Below, piece after piece: positions 46,040 to 58,415 of a DNA stretch of 64,000 bases. The stretch is taken from contig JAWZYV010000707.1 of assembly GCA_038373885.1 (NCBI GenBank), forward strand, positions 1 through 64,000, read 5' to 3'. Origin of the DNA: Cheiracanthium punctorium (lineage: Eukaryota > Arthropoda > Arachnida > Araneae > Cheiracanthiidae). The position numbers and the translations under genes are program-made. A model generated the notes under the pieces. It was not told where the DNA came from and made no database searches. It was given only the letters and a program-made list of their open reading frames with translations. Numbering within the stretch: the stretch's first letter is position 1; every line of letters starts with the position of its first letter.

Positions 46040-47206
46040 CTAATTTTCTGTTATGTGGAATTCTTCAAAACATTTCGTATGAAGCGGTGCATTGCGTTTA
46101 CTGCAGATAGTTATTTCTTGAATCGAAAAATATTCACAGCTTTTTCTCTTATGCTTGGGATTTTTCTGAATAAGATGATTAACTGTACCTTTATTTGTAA
46201 CACTTGCTTGCTAGCGGTGGTAATTTTCTTATAATATTACCCTCAAGTTCTTCTTTAGTCAAAATAGAGCCTAAGATTCTTTGGAAATCAAGAAGAAACA
46301 TTTTAGAACCATTTCATAACTCAATTAAATCCACACCTCCCATGTGATAATTATATTTTTCTGCAAATTGAGGTTGTGGAATATTTACACTCCTTTTTTT
46401 TTTTCCTTCTTTGGAAAAAAAACAAACTTGGTTGTTGTACTTGGGGGTGTACCAATTCGGAGCCATGGAAATGATTGAATTATCATCATCTAATCGCATT
46501 CATGTCATTTCTTTGATGAAAAATGGAATCGTAAAAACCAGATGAAAGTAAAAAAAAAAAAAAAAAAAACTTACAAGTCGCTTTAGTGCAGATCTTTTTG
46601 AGAGGAAAAAAAGTTGTTACGTGTGTGAATTTAGTCGATTCCATAAAAATCAAATCAAATACATTTTCACTGAAATTTAATAAAAACTGTATTTTTAACT
46701 ATTCAATATCAAATAGTACATTTTTATGCAGAGTATTTTTTCCCCAAATTACATTTTTCATTACACTTTCTTTTCTTTTATTGCATGATTTATTAAAAAC
46801 TTCAGTTTTTTTAAAGCATCCTTTACTACAGCATTATTGTCTTTTAAAGCATCACTAACAATATACTCTTCATCTCTAATAGCATCTCCATGAGGTAGGA
46901 TAAATGTCAGATCGATTATATCTGTACTTTCATCATCTTCATCAAAAGATACTTCACATAGCTCTTCATTTTCTAACTCTTCAAAAACTGTAAAGATTCT
47001 AACAGAGTCAAATATAACTTTATCTCCTTTGAAATTATTTCTGAATATAAAAACGAAATGGAAATAGAACTAAAGGGGATCACTTTTTATATCATGCGTA
47101 TTATACTGGCATTACGTTTTTACAACATTTAAAAAAAAAAAGGATGATTTAATAGAATTAAAAATGTTTTCATGCTTACCTGCAGATACCATTTTCTTTT
47201 AGACAT
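46040..47206 (-). pseudogene. piggyBac-like transposase, deleted and frameshifted
   Basis: Remnant of a piggyBac-family (PGBD-like) DDE/D transposase. On the minus strand, in order: ATG at 47206 with nine codons ending at a perfect donor (CAG|GTAAGC); a 130-base intron-like gap ending TATATTCAG; an acidic N-terminal frame from 47040 with ELENEELCEVSFDEDDE; a frameshift near 46770 into KRKESVMKNVIWGKKYSA; then NIPQPQFAEKYNYHMGGVDL (46499-46325), the family hallmark around its last catalytic Asp. Later, in other frames, come FLLDFQRILGSIL and a Cys-rich end KSCEYFS ... ICSKRNAPLHTKCFEEFH, with the stop at 46040-46042. The catalytic centre between the N-terminal part and GGVDL is deleted. The exon phases do not join openly. 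TTAA-flanked ends were not identified. Confidence 0.75.
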
Positions 47207-48049
47207 TTCAAATAAAAATAAATTACGCTTCTTAACTCGACTAGATAACTACCGCCTTCTAGTGAGAAGTGAGAGCTTGCAAAACTGTCAAAATTCATTT
47301 TTTTTTCAAAATGATATTATAGCATTTTGATACTAACAAGGGGAGGCTCAGACGTTGGGATCACTGATTTTGATGAAATGAGGATGAGTTATAGGGGACC
47401 CATAGTATAGTAAAATCAGGGCCGATCCCAGAAGAAAATCTTGGGGGGGGGGTGAAGAGAAGTAAATTGCCGACTGAAAAAACAAATTTGCCGATTCAGT
47501 TTCCAAGTTGGTCACCTTCCTATATTAGACAGTTTTCCGACGAACAGAACGTACCCATAACATAGAAACAGCATAAATACTTCTGTAAGTTGTACAGAGG
47601 GAGCCGCTAACGTTCGACTTTCAGAGGATTCACATTATTTACGCATTAATCATCAGTCTGGTTTTTACGTTAATAAATTGCAGAGGGGAGTACGTAAAAG
47701 GCGGAATTTTCTACAAAAAGGCTAGATTATTATCACTTTGTCAACAAAACTCCACATTTTTGTTGGGGAGGAATGGTTACATTCCTGACTCTGTCACAAG
47801 TAATTAAATTTTCATAAAATATTCATAATTTTTAATTGAGTCATAAAATACTATCTCCGGACTGAAGAAAATATTTGCTTATCCGTATGCGACAAAACTA
47901 TCAGGCCATAGTTTGGGTTGGCGAAAATGAGTTTGGGGGTATCCTGAATGGAGTCTTTACATTAACTTAAAAAAAGGAAAGGAAGCCATACAGAGAGCAC
48001 TGTTTATACTTTCAACACCGTCTTATTTGCGTATATACTATTGTATACC

Positions 48050-48135
48050 TGCCAATTCTACTGGATTTTTCAGGAGAGTACTAGATTTTGATGGTTTCTC
48101 CTGGTCTCCTGATTTTACATTAAATCTCCTGGTTT
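48050..48135. repeat. TCTCCTGG word repeat
   Basis: Words such as TCTCCTGGTCTCCTGATTTT and AAATCTCCTGGTTTT repeat in a short stretch, like other word-built elements in this window. Confidence 0.5.
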
Positions 48136-48775
48136 TCTAACATTTTGAAGCTTTAATAATCGATACATTTATTTCTCCACCAATTCTGAAAGATTACCGC
48201 TCTCTGGGTCTATTCATTCAATATAGACAAATATACCATGGTATTTTGGTCCAATAATAAAGGTTTGTGCTTATATTTATAACACATTTGTGAGCGATTC
48301 TTGAAGTTTTCAGAATTCGATGGCAAATCGTTTAACTGCAACATTTTTTGAGTTCAAAGTTCCAAAATTTTACTACTTCTTTTAGTCTTAGATTTTGTAA
48401 AATTTCGAACATTTGAGAAAAACTTGTGAATGTAAAGAAACATTGACGTTTTATTCATTTTATGTTAAAAGAATTCTATTTCTGAGCTCTTTTACAAATT
48501 CTATTTTTAATATCGCGACCTTATGTGTGATTAAAATTTCAAACATAAGCTGTTATGAAAAGCTTTTCACTTTAAAAACCATAACTGTGTCGTGTTATGT
48601 CAAATTTTATTTTTAAAAAAATGATACATAGAATAAATGGCGAAATTTAATGTGTGAAAAAATTTCGAAGAATGTTTTGTGACTTAGATAAGTAATTATG
48701 ACTTTAAGATTATGATACCACATAAATATACTGGATTTTTTTAGCTAGATGTTGGCTGGAATACTACTGCAGGAC

Positions 48776-49022
48776 GAACAGTTAACTGTTTGATCCCGGC
48801 GTTGTTAACGACGCGATGGCAGAGATTCCTCCTTTCTGCGTCCATCGTTGCTTTCCGGCATGAGTCTTAGAATGTTTCTGTTCTGGCCACAGCCTTGCAC
48901 AAGCGCATGGCTGGGCCATGCCAGGGCATTCAAAGACCCATGCCGGAAAGCAACGATTTATACAGGAGGGAGAATTTTCTGCCATTGTATCTTAGCAACG
49001 ACGGTAGTGAACAGGTTAAAGC
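48776..49022. repeat. Long imperfect hairpin (foldback MITE)
   Basis: Arms 48776-48870 and 48932-49022 are inverted. Shared stretches include CATCGTTGCTTTCCGGCATG against CATGCCGGAAAGCAACGAT, and GATGGCAGA against TCTGCCATT. The loop is about 60 bases. Confidence 0.75.
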
Positions 49023-50384
49023 AAACAAGAAACTAAAATATTGTTTTAACTACTGCTCTTAAAGCCTAATCTGTGAGTGTTATTTTGTTAGCCCTGCATA
49101 GGTATCAACGCTACGTCCACCCATGCCGATGGATAGAATGCCCTCATAAACCTCAATAATAAATACCAATTTCGTTTTGCTTGAAGTGGATGAACGTTTC
49201 TAAAATGTACTCTAAACATTCTCTGCCTATAGGCTGCAAAGCATTGGAATTATTTTGTGTGTTCCTGTAAAAGAACTATAAATGGTACCTACATCCTTTT
49301 CAATACGGTACATAGTAAGGTAATTTTCATTATCACATAAAAATTCGATCGATGGATATATGCGGCAGTTAGAGCACGGGCAGACAAACTGAAAGCATAA
49401 ACATTTCAAGTTCTTTGGAAAGCGTTAAAAAATAAAGGCTTAAAAAGAATGTGAGACTTAAATGGGAAAAAATGGAATAAGGAAAGTAATTCTAGCTCGA
49501 AAAGTTAATTTTCCCTGTAATTTAAGAGAAATTGGAAAATTAAGCATATTGATTTCGAAGCTCCTAAGGTCGCGACTCCCCACTATTTGCTATGCCATGT
49601 CTTCCTATTTTAACGGGCCTTTGATCTATACTCTTGCATTTTATCTCTTCTAACGACCTATTATTTTTCTAAAATCAAATTAAATTACAAAATTGGGGTT
49701 GTTTCTATATGAATGATATGAAAGTAAATTATAATAAAAAGTAGTACAAATATAATCTAATCGGCGATGACCTTTTTCTTGGATTTGACGGAGCTCCAAC
49801 AGTTTGTATAGAAATTCTCTTTCCATTATGACAGTTATTTCGCGTTCTTCTTTTAGTCATTATCAAAGCAACTACATATCCTGTTTTGTGCACTGCACTT
49901 TTTGTCATTTTCTTTTGTTTACAACTACTATATGTTTCATGTTTTTGTGTACAACTGGTTTCAAACTTGTCTTAAATGCACACTGAAGCAAACTTTTACT
50001 TCATTTTATTAAATGCTAGAGATTTTTTTATTTATTTATTTTTACCAAAGTGATGTATTAATAATATCTTAAAAGCTAAATATGGTTTTCTTCTAAACAA
50101 AGTATGCTTAGATTCCAAGGTATGCCAAGGCTCCAAGTATATGTTTGACTTTGGCTCGGTTGCTGTCTAGCTAACCGGAATAGGGGGCTACTGTTCAAAG
50201 TGAATTTCTTTTTCCCATGCATTTCAAAGAAGCAAAGAAAATACATCTATTTCTCAGAAAAGACCACGCTGGACCAAAGGGTGGTGACAGCCTCAGGCCA
50301 GTTGCGGCCTTCGTGCGATATTTTTACTTCTTACAGAATGGTATTTCTTAATTTGTCTCAGGGCAATATATAAGACTGGAACAT
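49023..50384. other. hAT interior, no gene recognised
   Basis: Short frames only, none with family features. Confidence 0.4.
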
Positions 50385-50760
50385 TTTCGTTGTTGTTGTT
50401 GCTAATGCCCTCTGGCAACCGCGGGGCGGTGCCAGATCCCCCATATAGGCAGGCGATGGGCGGAAGGGGAGTCTTCCATTTTAATGAGCCCCAGTCGGAG
50501 GAAGTCCGACTCAGCTCGGTGTCCCCTAATTTTGAACCAATTCCAGAGGAGGGACCCAACCCCCCTGAAATCGGCACCCCCAGAGGTATCGTTTAACAAC
50601 TTGGAGGACATTGGAGCCACGACGGATTTTACGTGCACCAGCTCCCATTAGCGTACACGCTCCAACAGCAGTCGAGCCGAGAGGAAGTTGACCCTCCCAA
50701 GCACTGGCCAAGCTGGATGCTGCTTCCCTTGCCGTGTTCTTATTGGAACTGAGTTTAGCG
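50385..50760 (-). mobile_element. Possible non-LTR retroelement 3' fragment
   Basis: GC-richer than its surroundings. On the minus strand it ends GGGCATTAGCAACAACAACAA, a (CAA)n-type tail such as some LINE or SINE elements carry. Overlapping frames on both strands are not convincing. Family unknown. Confidence 0.35.
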
Positions 50761-50985
50761 CCCAGACCACTGCGGGACAGAACATTCTCGTCCTCATCCT
50801 CAGTATTTCTCCCATAGAGATGTGCACAGAAGATTCTTAATTAGATTACTATGGACATGTGAGATAACTATTTGCATAGGGAAAAATGCCGAGACAGGTG
50901 CTATGGGATGTGGTATGTGGTGTCAATTGCAGAGAGCTGATTTTCCGACTCCTCCTTCTGTGTATCTGGACACCCAGTTCCCAGC

Positions 50986-52413
50986 GCGGGGATAATACCG
51001 TAAGCGGGTGACCATCGCCAAGCAAGATGCGTCGCCAACTTGGGACTTAGTAAACAGGACGGTAAACGTAGCGATTGTTTTGGAATTCTCTAGCAACCTG
51101 GTGGAGAAGTTGAGTTGTTGTGTCTTGCTGTGTAGAAAGGAAATTCTGATTGGTTGATTTTTTTAAACCGTAACCGAATGTATTTTGACGAATTATTTGA
51201 TTGGTTTAAGGAATGTAACTTTTAACCGGGAACCGAAGTTTCGGTTTTGACTTACTGCGCCATTTTTATTAGTTTTGCTGTCGTATTTGTGTAGTTGTTT
51301 CGGAGCGTTGTTTATTTATTCTGTGTAAAGTGAAATTTGACAAAAAGTTTCAAAATGTTTGTTGGGAAGGTGAAGAATATATATAGCGTGTGTTGATCTA
51401 CAGTTAATATGCATATTTGAATGTTCGAGGTGGATTCATTTTGGAATAATGTTACGTTGTTTATGAATAAAATTTGAGGTATGTGGTTCTTTTATTTATT
51501 TAAATGTTTATTCCTTGCTTTACGGTACACGTGTGTACAGTTGAGTATATTTATGATCTTATGTTTCATATTTATGTAAGGTTTTTAGTATGCTGCGTTA
51601 TTTTTTGTGAATTGGGATGAAAAAGTAAAATTTTTAAGGTTTTAAGAGGGATGGTTAATTTTAATTATTATATGGTTTTGCCCCTGATTTGCAGAATTCT
51701 TGTACAATTTTTAGGTTTAATTTGAATTAATATGCAATGGTTTTTGAGTTGTTTGTGATCAGTTTTCATTCGATTCTGATTAATAGTGTAAATTTTGTGT
51801 GTTTTGAAGGTATTAAATTGTAAAAATCACTGGGGGGGGGGAAGGAGGTAGGCGGTTTATTATATTGGTTTTCTGTTATTTTATAAAGAGTGTTTTTAGC
51901 ATTTTGTTAAAATATTTGCAGTATATTTATCTTGAAATCACACGAAGTATTCAATTTAAATATGTTTCAATATATAAGTATTTTTTAGTTGTTTGTGGGG
52001 GATTGTGTGTAGGGGGAGGGAAGTAGTCGGTTTATTTGAGTGTTTGTCTATTAATTTTAAACTGCGATTTTAACGTTTTAAGGAAAATTTTGTTGTATAA
52101 TTATGTGCAGAAAGATATTTTGCATAATTTGAAGGTTACGGCTTATTTATTTTTTAACGTACCTATAGTCCAGAGCTAGTGCTTTGTTTATGTGAATTTT
52201 GTTCATAAATGCATTTGAAATATGTCTAAAAATGTTTTTATGTGTTTAGATAAGTGTATTGTAGTTTTGGGTTAATTTTGTTACTTATGTGTCAACGTAT
52301 GTTTATGTTTTAATTGGCGCGAAGAAAAAGTCGCCAAGGTTGGATGTTGGCGACAAAAAAAAAGTCGCCAACTCAACCGACACCCGCTTACGGTATTATT
52401 CCCCCGAGCGCTC
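50986..52413. mobile_element. TIR element with TCGCCAA motifs at its ends
   Basis: TAATACCGTAAGCGGGTG at about 50993-51010 is repeated inverted at about 52380-52397; the similarity extends outward through GGGG and GCGC. Next to each end are TCGCCAA/TTGGCGA words (51013-51045 and 52314-52372). The interior is AT/GT-rich with no gene. Confidence 0.6.
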
Positions 52414-52761
52414 TTTATACATTCCCACTTCTTTCTTTTGACTGATGCAAATGAGAAAGGAATTTCTCACTCGGTTTGGTATGCATTGGAAGTACTAGGA
52501 CGTCAAAGGGACAAAAGTTAGGAAAAGTGCCAATTAAAAACTCTTTTGAATACTAAAATGAGAAGTTTGGAATAGCAATTTTGCCGACTGCATTTCCAGT
52601 GGGGGTGTGTGTCTCACCCCCCCACACCCCCCGTGGGATCGGCCCTGAGTAAAATGCCGAAGAACTGGCCGCCAACTCTCCCTTATTTTCGAGAAAATTC
52701 CATTTAAACATTTGATGCACTCTTATATACCATTTATTTGGAAAGTCGTTTGCGTAATCCG

Positions 52762-52807
52762 TGGCGCCGTGGTTTCGCATTCGTCAAGAGGTCTCTGGTT
52801 CGTATCC
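52762..52807 (+). promoter_or_regulatory. Pol III-like A and B boxes in the left arm
   Basis: TGGCGCCGTGG (52762-52772) resembles an A box and GGTTCGTATCC (52797-52807) a B box, followed by a long T-run at about 52830-52841. The inverted counterpart is at 54042-54095. Suggests tRNA-derived sequence in the arms. Confidence 0.4.
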
Positions 52808-54301
52808 GTCGGAATCCGCTCTGCGTTTTCTTTTTTTTTTTCCTCCCTTAAAAATTCATAAAACAATTTAAAGTGACAAACGCATTAGAAAATTGACATG
52901 ATTTATTGAATAAACACTATTCTATGAAATAAAATTGAATAACTGCAAATGAAAGCGACGGAAATGAGAAATATTATTTATCAATCAGAATTTGAAAAGT
53001 TATTCGGTACTTTTACAGATGTGTAATTGAGTTAGGGTGATATTTGTCCTAAAACCTTGCGAAACAAATTGTTTGGACGCCTGCTACAACGTATGAAAGA
53101 AACATTTTGCATCCACATCGTCTTTGCATTTCTGTTTGTGGGAAAAAATTTCATTTACATTTAGAAATACCTGCCTTTCATAAGAAAATTTTGCTGCAAG
53201 CCATGCATGTTTTAAGATTTCAGAAAAGAATGCATGAATGCGGTGATAGCGGAAATACGTGACTTAATGAATTTTATTGCATCTTCTCAGGCTATTAATT
53301 CCCGTTTATTTTGCATAAAGTATGGAGTTTGGGGGGGGGGGTGTTGTAAAACTGATCATCACAGGGTTGACAAAATGATGTAGATTTAAGTGGGATTACT
53401 TTTAGGGGACAAGATGAATTACTTTCATCGTCATAAATTTCTGAATTTGTTTAACCTTTCCTAAAACTTCTCGTTCCCTACATATGGTTTCAAAATTCGG
53501 TCAAGGAATGAAGCATAGTGGTTACTTGTTGAAAGTGTCCTGGACTTCGAACAAGTTACATTCACATTGGAATATTCTTTTATTAAATTCTCTATAGTTT
53601 TTTCAACGCGGAAGCCAAAAGCTCTGGTATTTTTTTATTATTATTTATAATTTTTTCGTTATCTACTACTCACGAAGTTTGACGAATGTAAAACTACATG
53701 CATTCTGCACCAAATCATAAATATTTTAAACATCGAAAAAGATTTAACTTATCGTTTATACCGAATATTGAATTTCTAATTGTAATTACATGCGTGTAAC
53801 ACGTTTTAGCTGAATGGGAAACTTTAATCAATAATTGCACCATTCAAAATGAAGAAAGAAGCAAATCCATTTTTATCATTATTCCCTGGTCCTAAAAGCA
53901 TTAGTAATTTATCAAATATATACACAGCAAAGAACTTTATAACTCCAATTTTACAAAGTAAGTCACAATATATTTTTTACATAATCATTTTAAACTGTTT
54001 TATGGGTTTTTAAGGGAGGAAAAAGCAGAACAGATTCCAACGGATACAAACCAGAGACCACTTGATCACTAGCCGAATGCGAAACCACGGCGCCACGGAT
54101 TACGCAAGCGACTTTCCAAATAAATGGTATATAAGAGTGCATCAAACGTTTAAATGGAATTTTCTCGAAAATAAGGGAGAGTTGGCGGCCAGTTCTTCGG
54201 CATTTTACAATACTATGGGTCTCCTATATAATTCATCCACATTTCATCAAAATCGGTGATCCCAACGTCGGAACAATCGGTGACGTCTGAGCCTCCCCTT
54301 G

Positions 54302-54884
54302 TAAATTAAATTTTTATTATAAATTCAAATATTTATAAAGCTCATCTGATAAAAAGAAAGCTAAAAAAATAAAATGAAAATAAAGAACATTAATATTGTG
54401 AAAACGCAACGTCAGCAGGGAATGGGTTAGGCTGGGGAAACAGTATCGTAGTACACTATCTCTATCTGAACACTCTCTAATGTGAACATCCCGGTATTAT
54501 GAACACATTACGATGCTCCCCACGAAACTCCATAGACTTAATATACGATGAACTCTTTCTGTACTCTGAACATCCTTTAATCTAAACACCCCAGTATTAT
54601 GATTTGCTACTTTTGATCCTCCTTCAACCTTTAGTAAACTAAACTCTTTTTTGCAATGGGAATTCGGGGATTTCCCTCAGCATAAAAATTCGTGAAAATG
54701 CACGCGGCACGATGATACACATCGCAAAAATAGACTGAACTTACTAACTTTTTTCGTGCAACGTACCAATTACACTTCATTTTGCTTTTTATCCTGCACT
54801 GCCTCCCCCTTTTTTTACGGGAGCTCTATTCTATTACCATACATACGTTGATGAATTCACTGATGTAATTTTTATACCTTCACA
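54302..54884. other. Intergenic with pogo-like words
   Basis: At about 54455-54610, repeats of CTCTAATGTGAACATCCC and TTTAATCTAAACACCCC with GTATTATGA look like the interior end of a pogo/Tigger-type MITE. Clean ends were not found. Confidence 0.4.
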
Positions 54885-56920
54885 GAGATATACTATAGGA
54901 GTGGACACTCTCCATAGCTGCTATGTTGGATTTTTGGCACCCCAAATAAGTTTCAATTATGTAAACATTAGAAATCTAGTGACGTTCAGCGATCCTAGCG
55001 GCAAAAGAGTAAAGCATTTCCCGTGCTGATTGATAATTTATTTTACTTGTTTTTAATTTTCCGACCTAGCATGTGAACGAGATTATTAACGCGAGCACTA
55101 AATTTAAATTATATTTTTCCCTTTTGCTTACATGGTTGCCTTAGTAACAAATGAATAAAAAAAGAAAAAATATTCAATCTTAAGATTATTAAAATATTGA
55201 ATTTATATTTGTTAACGAGTGCGTATATCGTGGCTCACAGAAAAGAAGTTTTCGTCTGCCATACTTACATTAGAAAATGGCTTTGAATTCATTACTGAGT
55301 TCTTTATGTAACATGAATTTAATATTTTAATATGAGTTTTTTAGCGGCAATTTAAAGCTGTGTTAAAATTTGTAGCAGCATGAAATAAGTGTAAATACTG
55401 CTTGTTTGAGTGTGATCGTTATTATAACTAAACACTTTTTAAAAATTGCATTCACACATACTATATTCTTCTAAATGTATTACAATTGCTTAAAATACAG
55501 CTTTCGGACAAAATAATAACACATTACATACATATTACTTTGCTTCGAAATTATTGCCTATATTAATTACGAAGACAATTATGTAAATTAAAATACATCT
55601 GAAGCCAGAAATTATTATATATCACGTTCATAAGTCGATGTATTTAATTTTTTGAAGTTCTGGTAATGCAACGACTTGCCTCGATGGAAATATAAACAAC
55701 CTGAGATGCGCAGAAGCAGGAGATGCGCAGTTACACAGTGTGCGTAGCGCCGTCTATTTGCAACAACGGCGTTTTCCAACTTTCTAAGAGAAGTGTCCCC
55801 TCCTATAAATTTACCTTCGTGATACCTTGTATTCCTGTTCTTTTATTTAAACCACGGAGATATATTATGGAAGTGGACACTCTCAATAGTTGCTATGCTA
55901 GATTTTTGGTACGCCAAATAAGTTTCAATTATGTAAACATTGAAAATTTAGTGACGTGCAGCTACTACATTTTAATTATTTTTTCTCTTTTGCTTACATG
56001 GTTGACTTAATAACAAATGAATTAAATAAATATTCTATCTTAATATTATTAAAATATTGAGTTTATATTTGTTAACGAGTGCGCATATCGTGGCTCACAG
56101 AAAAGAAGTTTTCGTCTGCCACGGTATATATTTACATTAGAAAAATGGCTAAGAATTCATTACTGAGTTCTTTATGTAACATGAATTTAATATTTTAATA
56201 TGAGTTTTTTAGCCGCAATTTAAAGCTGTGATAAAATTTGTCGCAGCATGAAATAAATGTAAATACTGCTTGTTTGAGTGTTATCGTCATTATCAGGGGC
56301 GTAGCCAGAAATTTTTCATGGGAGGGGGGTTACGACTACTACAACTCATATATATGTATACGTGGGTGTGATAATGTAGTGAAGAATACATTTTGTATGG
56401 CAAAAAATTCCTCATGGGGGGGGGGGGGTTTATGACCCCCATAACCCCCCCCTTGGCTACGCCCCTGGTCATTATAAATAAACACTTTTTAAATAGTGTT
56501 GCATTCACACATACTACATTCTTCTAAATTTACTACTATTTCTTAAAATACAACTTTTGGGAAAAATAATAACACGGCATTACATACATAATATTACTTC
56601 GCTTCGAAATTATTGCCTATATTAATTACGAAATAGTATTCTACGATAATTATGCAATTAAAACACACCTGAAGCCAGAAATTATTATATCCGACGTTCA
56701 TAAGTCTATATACTTAATTTTTTAAAGTTCTGCTAATTCGACGATCTCCATTTACTTCGCCTCGATGGAAATATAAACAACCTGAGATGCGCAAAAGCAG
56801 GAGATGCGCAGTTACCCAATGTGCGTAGCGCCATCTCTTTGCAACAACGACGTTATCCAACTTTCTAAGAGAAGTGTCCTCTCCTATAAATTTACCTTTG
56901 TGATTTAAACGTATGGTGTC
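54885..56920 (+). repeat. Tandem duplication of a ~0.97-kb unit
   Basis: Unit 1 (about 54885-55850) and unit 2 (about 55851-56920) share tggacactct, aagtttcaattatgtaaaca, aacgagtgcg-atatcgtgg, and aagagaagtgtcc at matching positions, with moderate divergence. Unit 2 holds a hAT-type MITE. A 95-codon frame at the junction (55723-56010) is not supported. Confidence 0.85.
56294..56467. mobile_element. hAT-type MITE, 174 bp, perfect duplication and empty site
   Basis: Ends CAGGGGCGTAGCCAG and TTGGCTACGCCCCTG, flanked by GTCATTAT on both sides (56286-56293, 56468-56475). The tandem sister unit shows the unoccupied site at about 55420. It has a G-run of about twelve at 56416-56428. Confidence 0.9.
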
Positions 56921-57008
56921 CTGTTACCTTGCCACTAAACATTAAAATGGTTTCAAGAAATGCAGTATAATTGTGTGATTTTTTATACGTTTAGTAAAAC
57001 TCTTATAA

Positions 57009-57250
57009 TCCTTATAAAAAAATAAAATAAATAAAAACCGAAAATCAGTTTGTTTGCTTGTCTGCGTGGCATCCAAATCCATCCCATTTGACCAATCGGT
57101 TTGAAATTTTACTCAAATAACTTAAAAAACTACAAGGCAAATTTTGTTCAACTTTAAAACTTTCAGAATCCTCTCGTTACCCAATTTTCATGTGATTTTT
57201 CGTAATTTTCACCTCTGCAAAGCTCTCCTCTATATCCTAATTCGTAAGGT
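57009..57250 (+). mobile_element. Possible Helitron 5' end
   Basis: TC after A, then an A/T-rich stretch, GTTTGTTTGCTTGTCTGC and ccaatcggtttgaaat. This resembles the TC-side interior of the window's Helitrons, in plus orientation. No partner end seen. Confidence 0.35.
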
Positions 57251-58415
57251 AGTCAGTCATGGCACAAACCATCTACACGCTTACGAAAGGTAGCTATCGT
57301 AAGTGAGATCTTACGTCATTTTGATATCACGAGTTTAAAACTGTATTAAAAACTCAATTCGGGGTACTTGTGTATTTTACCGGGCCTTCGCAATTAGTAA
57401 CGGGCCTGCGCGTATATTTTGATGAGCCATCCAAAGAGGCCTACGGATGCTTGAGTCTTCACGTATACATCAGGCATTTCTTAAGCTTCCCAGTACTTTC
57501 GAACGTTATTTAATGTAGTTTTAAGTAGTAATTGTGTTACTAATTCAAGTACGAACTCATGATTAATTTGTTTGCTATGATACGTATTTACATAAAGAAA
57601 ATAGATGCATATAATTTGAAGGAAAAACAAAGTAGCGCTTACTCTCATGATTCACGATTGCTTATTTTAGTTTCACAAGTAGATATTTAATATACTTTAA
57701 AATAACTAAATACACAAATGAGAAAGACATTTTTATAATGAATATTTCATGAACGTAGTCGTATTTCCTACGTTATTTTAAACAATTCAAGATTAATCTT
57801 TAACAAATGATGTATTAAAGCGCATTTCAGTGTTTTCGGGATATCCTGTATATTGGAGAAAATTGATAAAATATGCTCTATAGCGCGATCCCTGAATTAA
57901 TTATTCTTTAATAAAGACATTTCATGTAGTATATATTATTCTTTTGTCGCTTACTCAATCGAACTTAGGAATTGAGCAAGCATAATGAACGCTTGCAAAA
58001 TATTAACTACATTTCAAGTTTCTGTATAAACGGGCAAAAATCAATAATTTATAATTTACTGTATTTCTGCACTGTACCAGATGTAAGTCTTAATCACATA
58101 ATCAAGGCATATATAACTGATAAATAAAATTTTCAACTGGCAAAATTAAATTCTCTAAATAGTATCACAACGTCATGCTTATTTACAAGAATAAAAACTA
58201 CTCAAGTAATACGATTTCTGATTAAAATAATTTATTTATAAATAACACATGAGTAATTATTCACTAAACATGATTTACATACATATTTTTAGAATTTCTA
58301 AATACATTATAAGCGTTCACTTACCTTTACATTCAGAGCAAAATGTTCGAATTTTAGGATAAATTTTCATGAAAGAAAATGGCGCAAGATTCACAAAACG
58401 ATTACCTACATCTAA
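57251..58415. other. Intergenic, nothing recognised
   Basis: AT-rich; no gene or clear repeat. Confidence 0.4.

Larger units (their letters stand above)
47417..52647. mobile_element. hAT-type insertion, 5.2 kb, perfect 8-bp duplication
   Basis: Ends CAGGGCCGATCCCA and TGGGATCGGCCCTG are perfect 14-bp inverted repeats. Both sides carry AGTAAAAT (47409-47416 and 52648-52655). The inverted arm at 53975-54301 shows the same sequence without the insertion (TGTAAAAT once). No transposase frame was found inside; it holds other repeats listed separately. Confidence 0.88.
47337..54301. mobile_element. Inverted-arm (foldback) element, split by a hAT-type insertion
   Basis: Left arm CAAGGGGAGGCTCAGACG (47337 on) continues past the hAT insertion to about 52885. 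The right arm, about 53975-54301, is its inverted copy. Both ends abut TAA (47334-47336, 54302-54304), a possible 3-bp target duplication as in PIF/Harbinger elements. Without the insertion it would be about 1.7 kb, with arms of about 330 bp and a 1.1-kb AT-rich loop (52886-53974) that has no gene. Confidence 0.6.

Noticed and set aside
52553..52780. Frame at 52553-52780 and its likeness at 54062-54259
   Set aside because: The match comes from the inverted arms of the foldback element, not from a conserved protein.
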